The notes beneath the pieces were generated by a model, which saw nothing but the letters and a program-made list of their open reading frames with translations, was not told where the DNA came from and did no database searches. From an uncultured Anaerolineae bacterium (GTDB lineage: Bacteria > Chloroflexota > Anaerolineae > Aggregatilineales > UBA2796): a stretch of 34,064 nt of DNA. This document shows positions 8,237 through 16,158 of this stretch, piece by piece. The position numbers and the translations under genes were made by a program. Within the stretch, counting starts at the first letter, position 1. The number at the start of each line of letters is the position of its first letter. The stretch is taken from the NCBI GenBank assembly GCA_938005675.1, contig CALKXH010000124.1, positions 1 through 34,064 of the forward strand, read 5' to 3'.

Positions 8237-8265
8237 ATAAGGGCGGGAAAGCCTCCCGCCCTTAT
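8237..8265 (-). terminator. Intercistronic hairpin between malE and malF
   Basis: A perfect 12-bp inverted repeat (8237-8248 and 8254-8265) encloses a 5-nt loop in the 146-bp malE-malF gap. The minus-strand 3' flank (TGTGTAAGC) lacks a U-tract, so this is better read as a partial terminator or mRNA-stabilising element. Such an element would let the binding protein outnumber the permeases, as known for the malE-malF gap of enteric bacteria. Confidence 0.55.
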
Positions 8266-8300
8266 TGCCTTCCTTCACTGGTGGGTGAAGTGCGCTGTGC

Positions 8301-9530
8301 TTACTTGAGCAAGTTACGAATCTGCTCGGCTGCGGTCTTGAAAGCTTCCTCAGCGCTGACCTGCTGATTCGCCACCGCCTCGACGGCGTTGCCCCACGCC
8401 TGCCACACCGAAGCCATCTCCGGGATCGCCGGCATTGCCAAGCCGTTCACGCCCGCCTCGCCGAAGGCGATCAGGTCGGGGTCTTCCAGCTTCTCAAGGG
8501 CGGGCAGGAAGGCGGAGGGACGGTCGAAGCCGAACAACACCATCGGGATGCCCGTGCGCTCCACGCCGTCTTTGCCAGTAGCGGTCACTTCGATGTCCTC
8601 AGCGGCGATGAAGTCGAACAGGAAGGTCTTGGCGAGTTCCTTGTTCTTGCTGAAGGCGTTGATCATGAAGCCCTGCACGCCGAGGAAGGGTCTGCCGCCG
8701 CCGGGGATCGGCGCGATCTTGTACGGGACGCCGCTCGGGCGCAGACGGTCGCCCAGCGCCCACGGACCGGTGATGATCATCGCCGCTTCCTTGTTGGTGA
8801 AGAGCGTGTGCATCACGTCGTAGTCCACGCCGGCGGGCTGCAAGCCATCCTTGACCATGCCCTCGAACCACTTCAGGGCGGCGATGCTGCCCTCGCTATC
8901 GATGCCCAAGTCCTGAGCGTTGTAGCCGACGCCTTCCTCAAAGCCGAAGACGTAGCCGCCGAACGCGGTCTGGATGGGGAAGAAGTGGTAGGGGTCGCCG
9001 CTCTGGCGCACGAAACCGTACTTGACCGTACCAGCCTTAATCAGCTCTTCGGAGAGCTTGCGGACTTCGTCGAAGTCCTTGGGCACTTCGGTCACGATCT
9101 CAGGGTTGTAGACGAAAGCGACGTTCTCGACGGCGTAGGGCATCCCGTACAGCACGCCTTCGTAGGTGAAGCCATCTAGCGACGCCTGCGTGAACTTCTC
9201 AGCCAGATCGCCCAAGTCTAGCGGCTCAAGCAGACCGTCCTTCGAGAGTTCGCCGATCCAGTCGTGGGCGCCCACGAAAATGTCCGGACCTTCGCCGGCG
9301 GGCGAGGCAGTCTTAACTTGCGAGCGGATATCGCCGAAGCCGAGCTGCTGCACCTTGACGTTTACGCCGAACTCTTCCTTGAACTTGGCGCCGAGCGCCT
9401 CGAGGATTGGGGCGCGCGTATCATCCGCCCAGATCAGCAGGGTGGCATCCTGCGCGCGGACGTTCAGCGTGCCAAGTGCGCCAAACACGACGGCAGCGAT
9501 CAAAAGAAAGGCAACCAATTTGTTACGCAT
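8301..9530 (-). CDS. malE: MalE-type sugar-binding protein
   Basis: This 409-residue extracellular solute-binding protein (family 1) captures sugar and delivers it to the MalFG channel. The N-terminus is a Sec signal peptide with an Ala-x-Ala-type end (NVRA before QD) and no lipobox Cys. The mature domain starts with [17 protein letters not shown] and carries the [15 protein letters not shown] and ITGPWAL motifs of maltose/maltodextrin binders. Two ATGs occur two codons apart. The inner one (9530) has GAGGA seven bases upstream, whereas the outer one (9536) sits directly on that site, so 9530 is chosen. It is the first gene of the mal-like operon with a promoter and palindromic element upstream. 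How a non-lipidated binder is retained outside a cell that may lack an outer membrane is unclear. Confidence 0.88.
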   Translation of the reverse strand: MRNKLVAFLLIAAVVFGALGTLNVRAQDATLLIWADDTRAPILEALGAKFKEEFGVNVKVQQLGFGDIRSQVKTASPAGEGPDIFVGAHDWIGELSKDGLLEPLDLGDLAEKFTQASLDGFTYEGVLYGMPYAVENVAFVYNPEIVTEVPKDFDEVRKLSEELIKAGTVKYGFVRQSGDPYHFFPIQTAFGGYVFGFEEGVGYNAQDLGIDSEGSIAALKWFEGMVKDGLQPAGVDYDVMHTLFTNKEAAMIITGPWALGDRLRPSGVPYKIAPIPGGGRPFLGVQGFMINAFSKNKELAKTFLFDFIAAEDIEVTATGKDGVERTGIPMVLFGFDRPSAFLPALEKLEDPDLIAFGEAGVNGLAMPAIPEMASVWQAWGNAVEAVANQQVSAEEAFKTAAEQIRNLLK

Positions 9531-9573
9531 AAGCATTTCCTCATGTGGAAACTGTAGATTGTGGGTCAGCCAA

Positions 9574-9593
9574 CTTGCGCATCAGAGCGCAAG
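9574..9593 (-). promoter_or_regulatory. Palindromic operator candidate at the mal-like promoter
   Basis: CTTGCGC (9574-9580) and its exact reverse complement GCGCAAG (9587-9593) flank six bases. The element begins four bases downstream of the -10 box, covering the expected start site, where a repressor would block initiation. It could equally be a 5' hairpin in the malE mRNA. Confidence 0.45.
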
Positions 9594-9597
9594 CTTG

Positions 9598-9625
9598 AAT
9601 ATAGCGCGACCTGCCAAACTTGCAA
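9598..9625 (-). promoter_or_regulatory. Promoter of the malE-malF-malG operon
   Basis: The minus strand has TTGCAA (9620-9625, 4 of 6) and TATATT (9598-9603, 5 of 6) with a 16-bp spacer. It lies between the end of the MaoC gene's transcript and the malE start, directly upstream of the palindrome. Confidence 0.5.
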
Positions 9626-9674
9626 TAGTTCAATAAAACTCGGAAAAATGTTGCGGCTTTGCACATCTGTGAAA

Positions 9675-9694
9675 TTCCTAACAAACGTTAGGAA
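9675..9694 (-). terminator. Hairpin at the end of the MaoC transcript
   Basis: TTCCTAAC and GTTAGGAA form a perfect 8-bp stem with a 4-nt loop that includes the MaoC stop codon. Only AAUUUC follows, so termination is likely weak; it separates this transcript from the mal promoter. Confidence 0.4.
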
Positions 9695-10098
9695 GCCTCT
9701 TTGGGCGCGATGACCGTCGCTTCGCCCTCCAGCACGACCGTCCCGTCCTGATTGGTGCAGAGCGTGCGTAGCGTAGCGATGCGCTTATCCTCACGGAAAG
9801 CGGTCACCTCCACGCTGGCAGTGATCGTGTCGTCAAGGTAGACAGGCGCTTTGAAGTGCAGGGTCTGGCTCAGGTAGATGGTGCCCATGCCGGGCAGATC
9901 GTTGCCCAGCACGGCGCTGATCAAGCTGGCGGTCAGCATCCCGTGCGCGATGCGCCTGCCAAAGCGCGTGGTCTTCGCGTATTCCTCATCGAGGTGGATC
10001 GAGTTGGTATCGCCGCTGGCAGCCGCAAAAGCGCGGATATCGGCGTCGGTGATGGTTTTGGTGCGGCTGGCGCGCGCACCGACTTCAACTTTGGGCAT
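9688..10098 (-). CDS. MaoC-like (R)-specific enoyl-CoA hydratase
   Basis: The 136-residue hot-dog-fold protein matches single-domain MaoC/PhaJ hydratases in length. The catalytic motif is FAAASGDTNSIHLDEEYA, with Asp and His spaced as in PhaJ, followed by the hydratase-2 signature region RIAHGMLTASLISAVLG. It would hydrate trans-2-enoyl-CoA to (R)-3-hydroxyacyl-CoA. The start at 10098 has AAAGGA six bases upstream; a longer in-frame upstream extension overlaps the synthetase gene and shows no homology. It is 11 bp downstream of the acyl-CoA synthetase, which suggests that the pair activates and then hydrates acyl chains. Substrate chain length is unknown. Confidence 0.85.
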   Translation of the reverse strand: MPKVEVGARASRTKTITDADIRAFAAASGDTNSIHLDEEYAKTTRFGRRIAHGMLTASLISAVLGNDLPGMGTIYLSQTLHFKAPVYLDDTITASVEVTAFREDKRIATLRTLCTNQDGTVVLEGEATVIAPKEAS

Positions 10099-10109
10099 GG
10101 CGAGTCCTT

Positions 10110-11657
10110 TCAGCGTGTTTCGGCATTCTGCACAAACATGGCGCGCAGCTCGCGCTTGAGAATCTTGCCGGCGGCGGAGATGGGCAGCGCGCTCATGATC
10201 TCGACGCTCTTGGGCACTTTGTAGCGCGCTAGATGCTGGCTCATATGGGCGATCAGCTCTTCGGGCGTGGCGCTTGCATTGGGCTTCAGCACCACGCAGG
10301 CTTTGCCAACCTCGCCCCACTTGGGATCGGGGACGCCGATCACAGCGCACTGATGCACAGCCGGGTGCTTGTACAGCACCTGCTCGATCTCAGCCGGATA
10401 GACATTCTCGCCGCCGCTGATGAACATATCTTTCTTGCGGTCGACGATGTAGAAGTAGCCTTCCTCGTCGCAGCGCGCCAGATCGCCCGTGTGGAACCAG
10501 CCCTGCGCATCGAAAGCAGCCGCGCTCGCCTCAGGGTTGTTGTAATAACCGGAGAGCGCCGATTGCCCCTTCAGCACCAGCTCGCCGATCTCACCTACAG
10601 GCACGGGCTGATTGTCATCATCCACCACGCGCGCATCCACAAAGAAGTTCGGTCTGCCGATGCTGCCTGCCTTGCGGATGGCGTCTTCAGGCGCGAGGGC
10701 GAAGATGCCCGGTCCGAACTCAGTCATGCCGAAGCCCTGCTTGAAGCGCACGCCCTTCTCGCGCTGGAACTGCTCCACAAGCGTGACGGGCAGCGGCGCG
10801 CCGCCGCTGGTGCAGAAGCGCAGCTTGCTCAGGTCGGCGCTCGCCCAGTTAGGCGCTTGCGTCATCATCTGATACATGGTCGGCACGCCGGCGAAGACCG
10901 TCGCGCCGTACTGCTGGATCAAGTCCAGCACTTGGGCGGCGTCAAATTGGCGGGTCAGCACGACCGTGCCGCCCAGAATCAGCAGCGGCGTCGTGTAAAC
11001 CAGCAAGCCGCCCGTGTGGAACATCGGGAAGACGTTCACTGTGACATCGCCGTGCCGCAGGTCGTGAATGATGGTGTTGAGGGTGTTCCAGGCGATCATG
11101 CGATGGCTGATCTGCGCGGCTTTGGGCAAGCCCGTCGTGCCGCCCGTGAAGATCAGGCAGGCGATGTCCTCCGCCTCAACTGAGTCGGTCTGGACAGGCG
11201 TCTCAGGCGCGTTGGCGAGTAGCTCGAGGTAATCGTAGCTGCCCAGCACGCCGCCGCCCTCGTAATGCACCATGCTCTGCAAAAAGGGACAAGCTTGCTT
11301 CAAAAAGCGCGCCGACTCGCCGAACTCGCCGCTGAAGAAGAGCAACTTCGGCTGCGTGTTGGTCAGGACGCCCAGCAGCTCGCGCGGATGCGAGCGCCAA
11401 TTGTAGAGCGCCAAGATCGCGCCCAGCTTGCCGCAAGCGAAGAACAGATCGAGGTACTCCACGCCGTCGCGCGCCAAAATGCCGACCACATCGCCCTTGC
11501 CGATCCCTTGCACGCGCAGCCAATTCGCCAGACGATTGGCGCGCGCGTTGAGTTGGCGGTAGGTCAAGTGCAGATGGGGCGTTTTGCCGCTATCGATCAC
11601 AGCCAGCGCCTCTGGCGTGTACAGAGCGCGCCTGCCCGCAATATCTCCTACGTACAT
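10110..11657 (-). CDS. Acyl-CoA synthetase (AMP-dependent, long/medium-chain type)
   Basis: This 515-residue ANL-superfamily enzyme activates a carboxylic acid with ATP and CoA. The P-loop-like motif A3 reads LIFTGGTTGLPKAA, the A5 region has GFGMTEFGPG, and the hinge and C-terminal motifs A7-A10 read WFHTGDLARCDEEGY, DRKKDMFISGGENVYPAEIE and a C-terminal GKILKRELR with the catalytic Lys. The GGENVYP form is typical of fatty-acyl-CoA and aryl-acid ligases. The gene starts 54 bp after murB and is followed by the MaoC hydratase, so the metabolic partner is acyl-CoA conversion, not cell wall. The exact acid cannot be called. Confidence 0.87.
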   Translation of the reverse strand: MYVGDIAGRRALYTPEALAVIDSGKTPHLHLTYRQLNARANRLANWLRVQGIGKGDVVGILARDGVEYLDLFFACGKLGAILALYNWRSHPRELLGVLTNTQPKLLFFSGEFGESARFLKQACPFLQSMVHYEGGGVLGSYDYLELLANAPETPVQTDSVEAEDIACLIFTGGTTGLPKAAQISHRMIAWNTLNTIIHDLRHGDVTVNVFPMFHTGGLLVYTTPLLILGGTVVLTRQFDAAQVLDLIQQYGATVFAGVPTMYQMMTQAPNWASADLSKLRFCTSGGAPLPVTLVEQFQREKGVRFKQGFGMTEFGPGIFALAPEDAIRKAGSIGRPNFFVDARVVDDDNQPVPVGEIGELVLKGQSALSGYYNNPEASAAAFDAQGWFHTGDLARCDEEGYFYIVDRKKDMFISGGENVYPAEIEQVLYKHPAVHQCAVIGVPDPKWGEVGKACVVLKPNASATPEELIAHMSQHLARYKVPKSVEIMSALPISAAGKILKRELRAMFVQNAETR

Positions 11658-11711
11658 GGCAAAAATCCTGTCTACATAAGCATTTTACCGACCATTTTAA
11701 CGCGCTCAGCT

Positions 11712-12626
11712 CTAAAAATCACCGATCAGCTCAACTTCCAGCTCCAGCTGGACGCCAAACCGCGCCGCGACGCGCTCCTGTGCCAAGCGAATCAGGGCGA
11801 GGTAATCGGCGGCTGTGCCGTCGCCCGTGTTGATGAACCAATTGGCGTGCTGCGGCGAGATCAGCACGCCGCCGATCTGAGTCCCTTTCAAGCCCGCCGC
11901 CTCGATCAACCTGCCAGCGTAATCATTGGGCGGATTCTTGAACATGCTGCCCAGACTGGCGCCGTTGGGCTGCGTGCGCCGCCGATGCGCGCTGTGCGAC
12001 TCGGCTTGGGCGCGCAGCGCCTCAGGATCGGCGTTCGGTTGCAGCTGGAGCGCCGCTCTCAGCACGGCGAAGGGCGCTTGGCAGCGCTTCAGCGCCGATT
12101 CGCGGTAGGCGTAGGCGAGTTCGGCGGGCGCCCAGCGGCGAGTCGGTTGCTCAGGCTCAGCGATCTCCGCCCAGAGCAAGCGCTGCGCGATCTCGCCGCC
12201 GTAGGCGCCGGCGTTGTTGACGACCGCGCCGCCCAGCGTGCCCGGAATGCCAATCGCCCACGTCAAGCCATCCCAGCCGCGCTCGATGCAAGCGCGCGCC
12301 AAGCCGATCAGCGCCGCGCCGCTCTCCGCGATCAGGACGCCCGACTCCTCAAAGCTGACCTGAGCGGCGCGGTTGACGATCACCACGCCGCGCACGCCCC
12401 GATCCGCCACCAAGACGTTGGCGCCGCCGCCGAGGATGCGCACTTGCCAGCCTTGCGCCCACGCCGCGCGCGCCGCCGCCTCCAGCAGGGCGACTGAATC
12501 GGCGAGGACGAGCGCCTCGGCTGCGCCGCCCAAGCGCGCCACCGTGTAGCGCGCCATCGGCGCGTTCAAGTGCAGCGCCGCGCCCGCAATCGGGCGCAAG
12601 ACCACCTCATAGTCATTCATGGTCAT
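11712..12626 (-). CDS. murB: UDP-N-acetylenolpyruvoylglucosamine reductase
   Basis: This 304-residue flavoenzyme reduces UDP-GlcNAc-enolpyruvate to UDP-MurNAc with NADPH, the second committed step of peptidoglycan precursor synthesis in the cytoplasm. The FAD-binding PCMH domain shows ILGGGANVLVAD (64-75) and WAIGIPGTLGGAVVNNAGAY. The catalytic Ser lies in SLGSMFKNP, and the Glu proton donor is in the C-terminal ELEVELIG. The length fits the short type II MurB. The start ATG overlaps the stop of the upstream oxidoreductase as ATGA. With anmK two genes upstream, this cluster joins de novo synthesis and recycling of MurNAc. Confidence 0.93.
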   Translation of the reverse strand: MTMNDYEVVLRPIAGAALHLNAPMARYTVARLGGAAEALVLADSVALLEAAARAAWAQGWQVRILGGGANVLVADRGVRGVVIVNRAAQVSFEESGVLIAESGAALIGLARACIERGWDGLTWAIGIPGTLGGAVVNNAGAYGGEIAQRLLWAEIAEPEQPTRRWAPAELAYAYRESALKRCQAPFAVLRAALQLQPNADPEALRAQAESHSAHRRRTQPNGASLGSMFKNPPNDYAGRLIEAAGLKGTQIGGVLISPQHANWFINTGDGTAADYLALIRLAQERVAARFGVQLELEVELIGDF

Positions 12627-13597
12627 TCATTCGGATAGGTCAAGCCCCACTGCGCGCGAATGGCGTCCATCGTCTGCATGATCTGCAGCGTCTCATCCAG
12701 CGGCATGACGGGACTCTCCAGCAAGCCCTCGCGCAGGCAACGCATGACCTCCATAGCTTGAAATTGGTAGCCGTTGCCTTCGTAAGGGACGGTATAAGTT
12801 TGCGGTTCGCCCTCCACAGGCGTGATGGTGAAACGGTTGGTCTTGTAGAACGGCTCGTGTAGGGTCAAGTAACCCTCCGTGCCCGCCAGCAGCACTTCGA
12901 TGGGCATCTTCAGCCTGACCGCCGAGGTGAGCGCCGCCAGCTCGCCGCCCTCATAGACCAGCTGCATGACGGCGTGTTCATCCACGCCCGTGCTGCCCAG
13001 CCGCGCCGCGCTCTGGATGCGCACGGGCTTGCCGAACAGCCACGAGGCGAACGACAGCAAATACACGCCGACGTCCAAGAGCGAGCCGCCGCCCAGCTCA
13101 GGGGCGAAGAGCCGCCCTTTGGGATTGAAGAGCGCGCGGAAGCAAAATGCGCCGCTCATCATCCAGACCTTGCCGATGACGCCTTGGTCGATCAGGGCTT
13201 TGGCATGCTTCACGGCGGGGATGAAGCGCGTCCACATCGCCTCCATCAGGAACAGGCGCTTCTCGCGGGCGAGGTCGATCATGGCGCGCGCCTGAGTCGC
13301 GTTCATGGCAAAAGGCTTCTCGCATAGGACGTGCTTGCCCGCCTGAAGGCACATCAGCGCGTTCTCGGCGTGCAAGGGATGCGGCGTGCCGACGTAGACG
13401 ATATCTACGTCTGGATCGGCGACGAGCGCGGCGTAGCTATCGTACGCGCGCGGCAGATCGAAGTTGATGGCGAACTCGTCCGCTGTGACGCGATGGCGCG
13501 ATCCGACCGCCAAAAGCTTGGCATCGGGGATGGTCTTCAAGGCGGCGGCGAAGGCGCGCGCGATCTTGCCCGTGCTGAGGATTCCCCAACGAATCAT
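12623..13597 (-). CDS. Gfo/Idh/MocA-family NAD(P)-dependent oxidoreductase
   Basis: The protein has 324 residues. The N-terminal Rossmann fold starts WGILSTGKIARAFAAAL (a GxGxIA-like dinucleotide site with Ser/Thr substitutions), then VGTPHPLHAENA and the family signature CEKPFAMN with the substrate-binding Lys. The C-terminal alpha/beta domain carries LLDVGVYLLSFA. The family oxidises sugars, polyols or dihydrodiols. It sits between anmK (14 bp away) and murB (4-bp overlap), so an amino-sugar or cell-wall sugar substrate is plausible but unproven. Confidence 0.85.
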   Translation of the reverse strand: MIRWGILSTGKIARAFAAALKTIPDAKLLAVGSRHRVTADEFAINFDLPRAYDSYAALVADPDVDIVYVGTPHPLHAENALMCLQAGKHVLCEKPFAMNATQARAMIDLAREKRLFLMEAMWTRFIPAVKHAKALIDQGVIGKVWMMSGAFCFRALFNPKGRLFAPELGGGSLLDVGVYLLSFASWLFGKPVRIQSAARLGSTGVDEHAVMQLVYEGGELAALTSAVRLKMPIEVLLAGTEGYLTLHEPFYKTNRFTITPVEGEPQTYTVPYEGNGYQFQAMEVMRCLREGLLESPVMPLDETLQIMQTMDAIRAQWGLTYPNE

Positions 13598-13611
13598 AGG
13601 CGACTCCTGAG

Positions 13612-14787
13612 CTACTCAGTATGTGTGTGCCACAGCCTGCCGATGGCGATCTCGCCCAGCAGCACCGGATGTCTGACGCCGGTCAACGCGGGCAGGCTGC
13701 TGGCGCGTCCGTGCCACGTCTCGTAGGCGAGTAGGGCGAAGAGCATCGCCTCTTTGGCGAGGCTCGGCACGCCGAGCGCCTCGTGCGGCTGTACGCGCGC
13801 GTGCATAAAGCCCGCCTGCAGCATGGCGAGCAGCGTCGGATTTTTAGCGCCGCCGCCCGACACGTAAATTTCTTGCGGCGGGCGGGGCAACCAGTCGCGG
13901 TATGCCTGCACGATGGATTGCGCCGTGAAAGCGGTGGCGGTCGCCACGATATCTTCGGGCGGCAAGCCGAGCGCTGTAGCGCGCTCCCACAGCTGCGCAC
14001 CGAACTGGACGCCGAAGAGCTCGCGCCCGGTGGCTTTGGGCGGCGGCTGATGCAGATAGGGATGTGCCAGCAAGCTGAAGAGCAGCTCGCTGTGGACTTT
14101 GCCGCGCGCCGCTAACTGCCCGTCCACGTCGTAGTGCCAAGCGCCGTTCGTGGCGCGCTCGGCACAATAATCGATGATCATGTTGCCCGGGCCGGTATCG
14201 AAGCTCAGCGGGGCGCTGTGCGAGTCGTTCAAGGGCGGCAGAGCGGTCACGTTGCCGATGCCGCCGATGTTCTGAATGGCGCGCGGCTGGCTGGGATGCC
14301 TGAAGAGCAGCCAATCCATGTAGCTGATCAGCGGCGCGCCGCGTCCGCCCGCCGCCAGATCGCGGGCGCGAAAGTTGCCGATAGTGGTGATGCCCGTGCG
14401 CTCGGCGATGGTGGAGGGATCGCCCAGCGCCAGATAGTCGCCGCGCGCGCCGTTTTGAGGCGGATCGTACCAGATGGTCTGCCCGTGCGAGCCGATCAGG
14501 TCGACTTGCTCAGGCGTCAAGCCCGCCTCGGCGATCACTTGCAAGATGGCGGCGGCGTACGCCTCGCCCAGCGCAGCGTTCAAGCGGCAGAGCCGATCCA
14601 CGCTGCCCGACTCAGGGCGGAAGCAGGCGAAAATCTCGGCGCGCAGTTCGGGCGCGTAAGGCAGGGTTCGATGCAGGATGAGTTCGATGGCGAGGGCGGG
14701 CGGCGCGCCGCTGATGCGCGTGAGCGCCACATCGATGCCGTCGGCGGATGTGCCGGAGATCAGCCCGATAACTGTCAAAGGACGCAT
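13612..14787 (-). CDS. anmK: Anhydro-N-acetylmuramic acid kinase
   Basis: The protein has 391 residues and the ASKHA sugar-kinase fold. The N-terminal phosphate-1 motif is GLISGTSADGIDVALT, a hallmark of AnmK. Further blocks are GSHGQTIWYDPP, NIGGIGNVTALP, DTGPGNMIIDYC and the C-terminal VSGGGAKNPTL adenosine motif. The enzyme converts 1,6-anhydro-MurNAc to MurNAc-6-phosphate during cell-wall recycling. It probably leads the operon anmK, oxidoreductase, murB, acyl-CoA synthetase, MaoC. The 105-bp upstream gap contains a TTGACG but no convincing -10 box, so it may be co-transcribed with the small gene upstream. No murQ or nagZ is in view. Confidence 0.93.
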   Translation of the reverse strand: MRPLTVIGLISGTSADGIDVALTRISGAPPALAIELILHRTLPYAPELRAEIFACFRPESGSVDRLCRLNAALGEAYAAAILQVIAEAGLTPEQVDLIGSHGQTIWYDPPQNGARGDYLALGDPSTIAERTGITTIGNFRARDLAAGGRGAPLISYMDWLLFRHPSQPRAIQNIGGIGNVTALPPLNDSHSAPLSFDTGPGNMIIDYCAERATNGAWHYDVDGQLAARGKVHSELLFSLLAHPYLHQPPPKATGRELFGVQFGAQLWERATALGLPPEDIVATATAFTAQSIVQAYRDWLPRPPQEIYVSGGGAKNPTLLAMLQAGFMHARVQPHEALGVPSLAKEAMLFALLAYETWHGRASSLPALTGVRHPVLLGEIAIGRLWHTHTE

Positions 14788-14892
14788 AAAGCTGCTTCCC
14801 AGCGTGCTGTGAGGGATGCAGCTTTAACTCTGACACACTTCGGGCAGTGCGTCAAGGCGCGTTCAAGGTGTTGTCGTAGTGACTATGGACGC

Positions 14893-15144
14893 TCAGCTCT
14901 CGTCGAGCAGGCGGCTGCCCAGCTCCATCATGCGGTTGTAGGCGAGGTCGCGCAGGGCAGCCAGCTCGCGGTAGCGCACGTAAGCCTCGTCGGAGAGGTC
15001 TTCGCTACGCCCGCCTGCCGCTTGCAATAATTGGTCGATCTGCTCATCGAGCGCCTCGTAATGCAGCACGAACTCTTGATAGGCGCGCACCTGCGCCAAC
15101 TCATCAGCGGTCGGTTGGCTCTCAGACTGGCTGTTGGGCGTCAT
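14893..15144 (-). CDS. Small helical protein of unknown function
   Basis: This is an 83-residue charged protein, not recognised. Residues 1-12 are polar and probably disordered; residues about 13-80 read as two amphipathic helices with heptad-like Leu/Tyr/Ala spacing (ALDEQIDQLLQA, then AYVRYRELAALRDLAYNRMMEL). There is no Cys, signal peptide or membrane helix. The ATG has a GGGGGAGA about eight bases upstream, and a strong promoter candidate lies about 110 bp upstream, supporting a real gene. It is followed by anmK on the same strand. Confidence 0.65.
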   Translation of the reverse strand: MTPNSQSESQPTADELAQVRAYQEFVLHYEALDEQIDQLLQAAGGRSEDLSDEAYVRYRELAALRDLAYNRMMELGSRLLDES

Positions 15145-15251
15145 CGCTGCGGTCTCCCCCTCTCACGTCACGTGGCGGATGTGCTAAGCACTACAACACA
15201 CGCGCCACTCGAACGTTGCCCCTTCTACACGGAGAAAGTTGCCTTATTAGC

Positions 15252-15281
15252 ATTGTATAGCCGTATTGAAGTGCGCGTCAA
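15252..15281 (-). promoter_or_regulatory. Promoter for the small helical protein (and possibly anmK onward)
   Basis: The minus strand has TTGACG (15276-15281) and TACAAT (15252-15257), each 5 of 6, with an 18-bp spacer. This is the same TTGACG-18 arrangement as the promoter at 2908-2937. A leader of about 100 nt would result. Confidence 0.55.
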
Positions 15282-15424
15282 GCTTTTGCGCCTCAAGGAA
15301 TTGTCAAGAAAGTATCGCAACAAAATCAAAATTGCGGGCTGTTTGTCTCTATCGATCATCAAAGGCATCGTATTGTGTACAATAGGCGAAGTTATCGAGC
15401 TGATCGCTATTGGAGCAGTCATCC

Positions 15425-16066
15425 ATGTCCTTTTTCCTCTCGCTCGCCAAAGGTGATTTTGAGGCGCGCAATCTGCTGAAAGAGGCAGTTCTAGCCCGCT
15501 ATGCGACGCGCCCCTTGCCCCTCGAAGCCGTCGTGCTGACCTTGCAGCGACGTGAGCGGGCTTTTTTAGGCTTGCCGCTGACTGTCACGGTCGAAGCCGC
15601 CTACGCTGAGCCTGATCGCTGGCTATGGCAAGAGACGCGCCGCTTGCTGGGCATTCGGCTCGGTCGGCACGTCGAGAGCCTCGACGAACAAACTGAGCCG
15701 TCCCTGCGCGAGAGTCTGCGCCGCCAACAATGGGCGTTCCGCGCCTTGCTGCTCACCCCGCTGACCCGCGAAGGGATCACCCTGCGCGCCGTGGCAGAGC
15801 GCGCTTTCCAAGCCTTTGAGGAGGCTCAGCCTGAGGCTGTTGCCACGCTCTACCTCAAGCCCGATTACAGCCTTGCCGCTGTGGAAGTCGAGCGCTACCG
15901 CCCCAGCGATAAACGGCGCTTGCCCTATACGCTGCGCCCCGAAGGCGGCTATCAGAACCTCAACGGCGTCAACCTGCCGCTGCAGATCGCCGAGCAGTGG
16001 GGCAGCGAGCCGAGCCGTCTGTACACGATCAGCGCCGTGCAACCGATCAATCGCTGGCAGACGTGA
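15425..16066 (+). CDS. Protein of unknown function (213 aa)
   Basis: The family is not recognised. The translation is a soluble, Arg/Leu-rich protein starting MSFFLSLAKGDFEARNLL. It has a long helical region (residues about 5-150) and a more beta-like C-terminal third containing AVATLYLKPDYSLAAVEVERY, then RRLPYTLRPEGGYQNL. No Cys cluster, signal peptide or membrane segment is seen. The ATG at 15425 has GGAG nine bases upstream; a TTG five codons earlier lies on that site. A TACAAT at 15378-15383 could be a -10 box, but no -35 box matches. It precedes the RicT gene by 92 bp. Confidence 0.7.
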   Translation: MSFFLSLAKGDFEARNLLKEAVLARYATRPLPLEAVVLTLQRRERAFLGLPLTVTVEAAYAEPDRWLWQETRRLLGIRLGRHVESLDEQTEPSLRESLRRQQWAFRALLLTPLTREGITLRAVAERAFQAFEEAQPEAVATLYLKPDYSLAAVEVERYRPSDKRRLPYTLRPEGGYQNLNGVNLPLQIAEQWGSEPSRLYTISAVQPINRWQT

Positions 16067-16082
16067 GTCGCTCAGGCGAGTT

Positions 16083-16096
16083 TGCGCGAAAGCGCA
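16083..16096 (+). other. GAAA-tetraloop hairpin between the unknown gene and ricT
   Basis: TGCGC-GAAA-GCGCA forms a 5-bp stem closed by a GNRA tetraloop, 17 bases after the stop codon. No U-tract follows, so it may only stabilise the mRNA 3' end. Confidence 0.35.
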
Positions 16097-16158
16097 CTTG
16101 AGGGCTAGACTAAAGGCTCACAACGATAGAGGAACGCACAGAGTTGGGTTGTTAGCTT

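Noticed and set aside
11265-12497. Long plus-strand open frame of 410 codons
   Set aside because: It lies antisense to the acyl-CoA synthetase and murB, both with clear family motifs; its translation is Arg/Ala/His-rich low-complexity, typical of a GC-rich shadow frame.
14850-14855. TTGACG as the -35 box of an anmK promoter
   Set aside because: The hexamer is good, but positions 16-18 bp downstream give only 2-3 matches to a -10 box.
14134-15030. Plus-strand open frame of 298 codons
   Set aside because: Antisense to anmK and the small helical protein gene, with no motif or ribosome-binding site.
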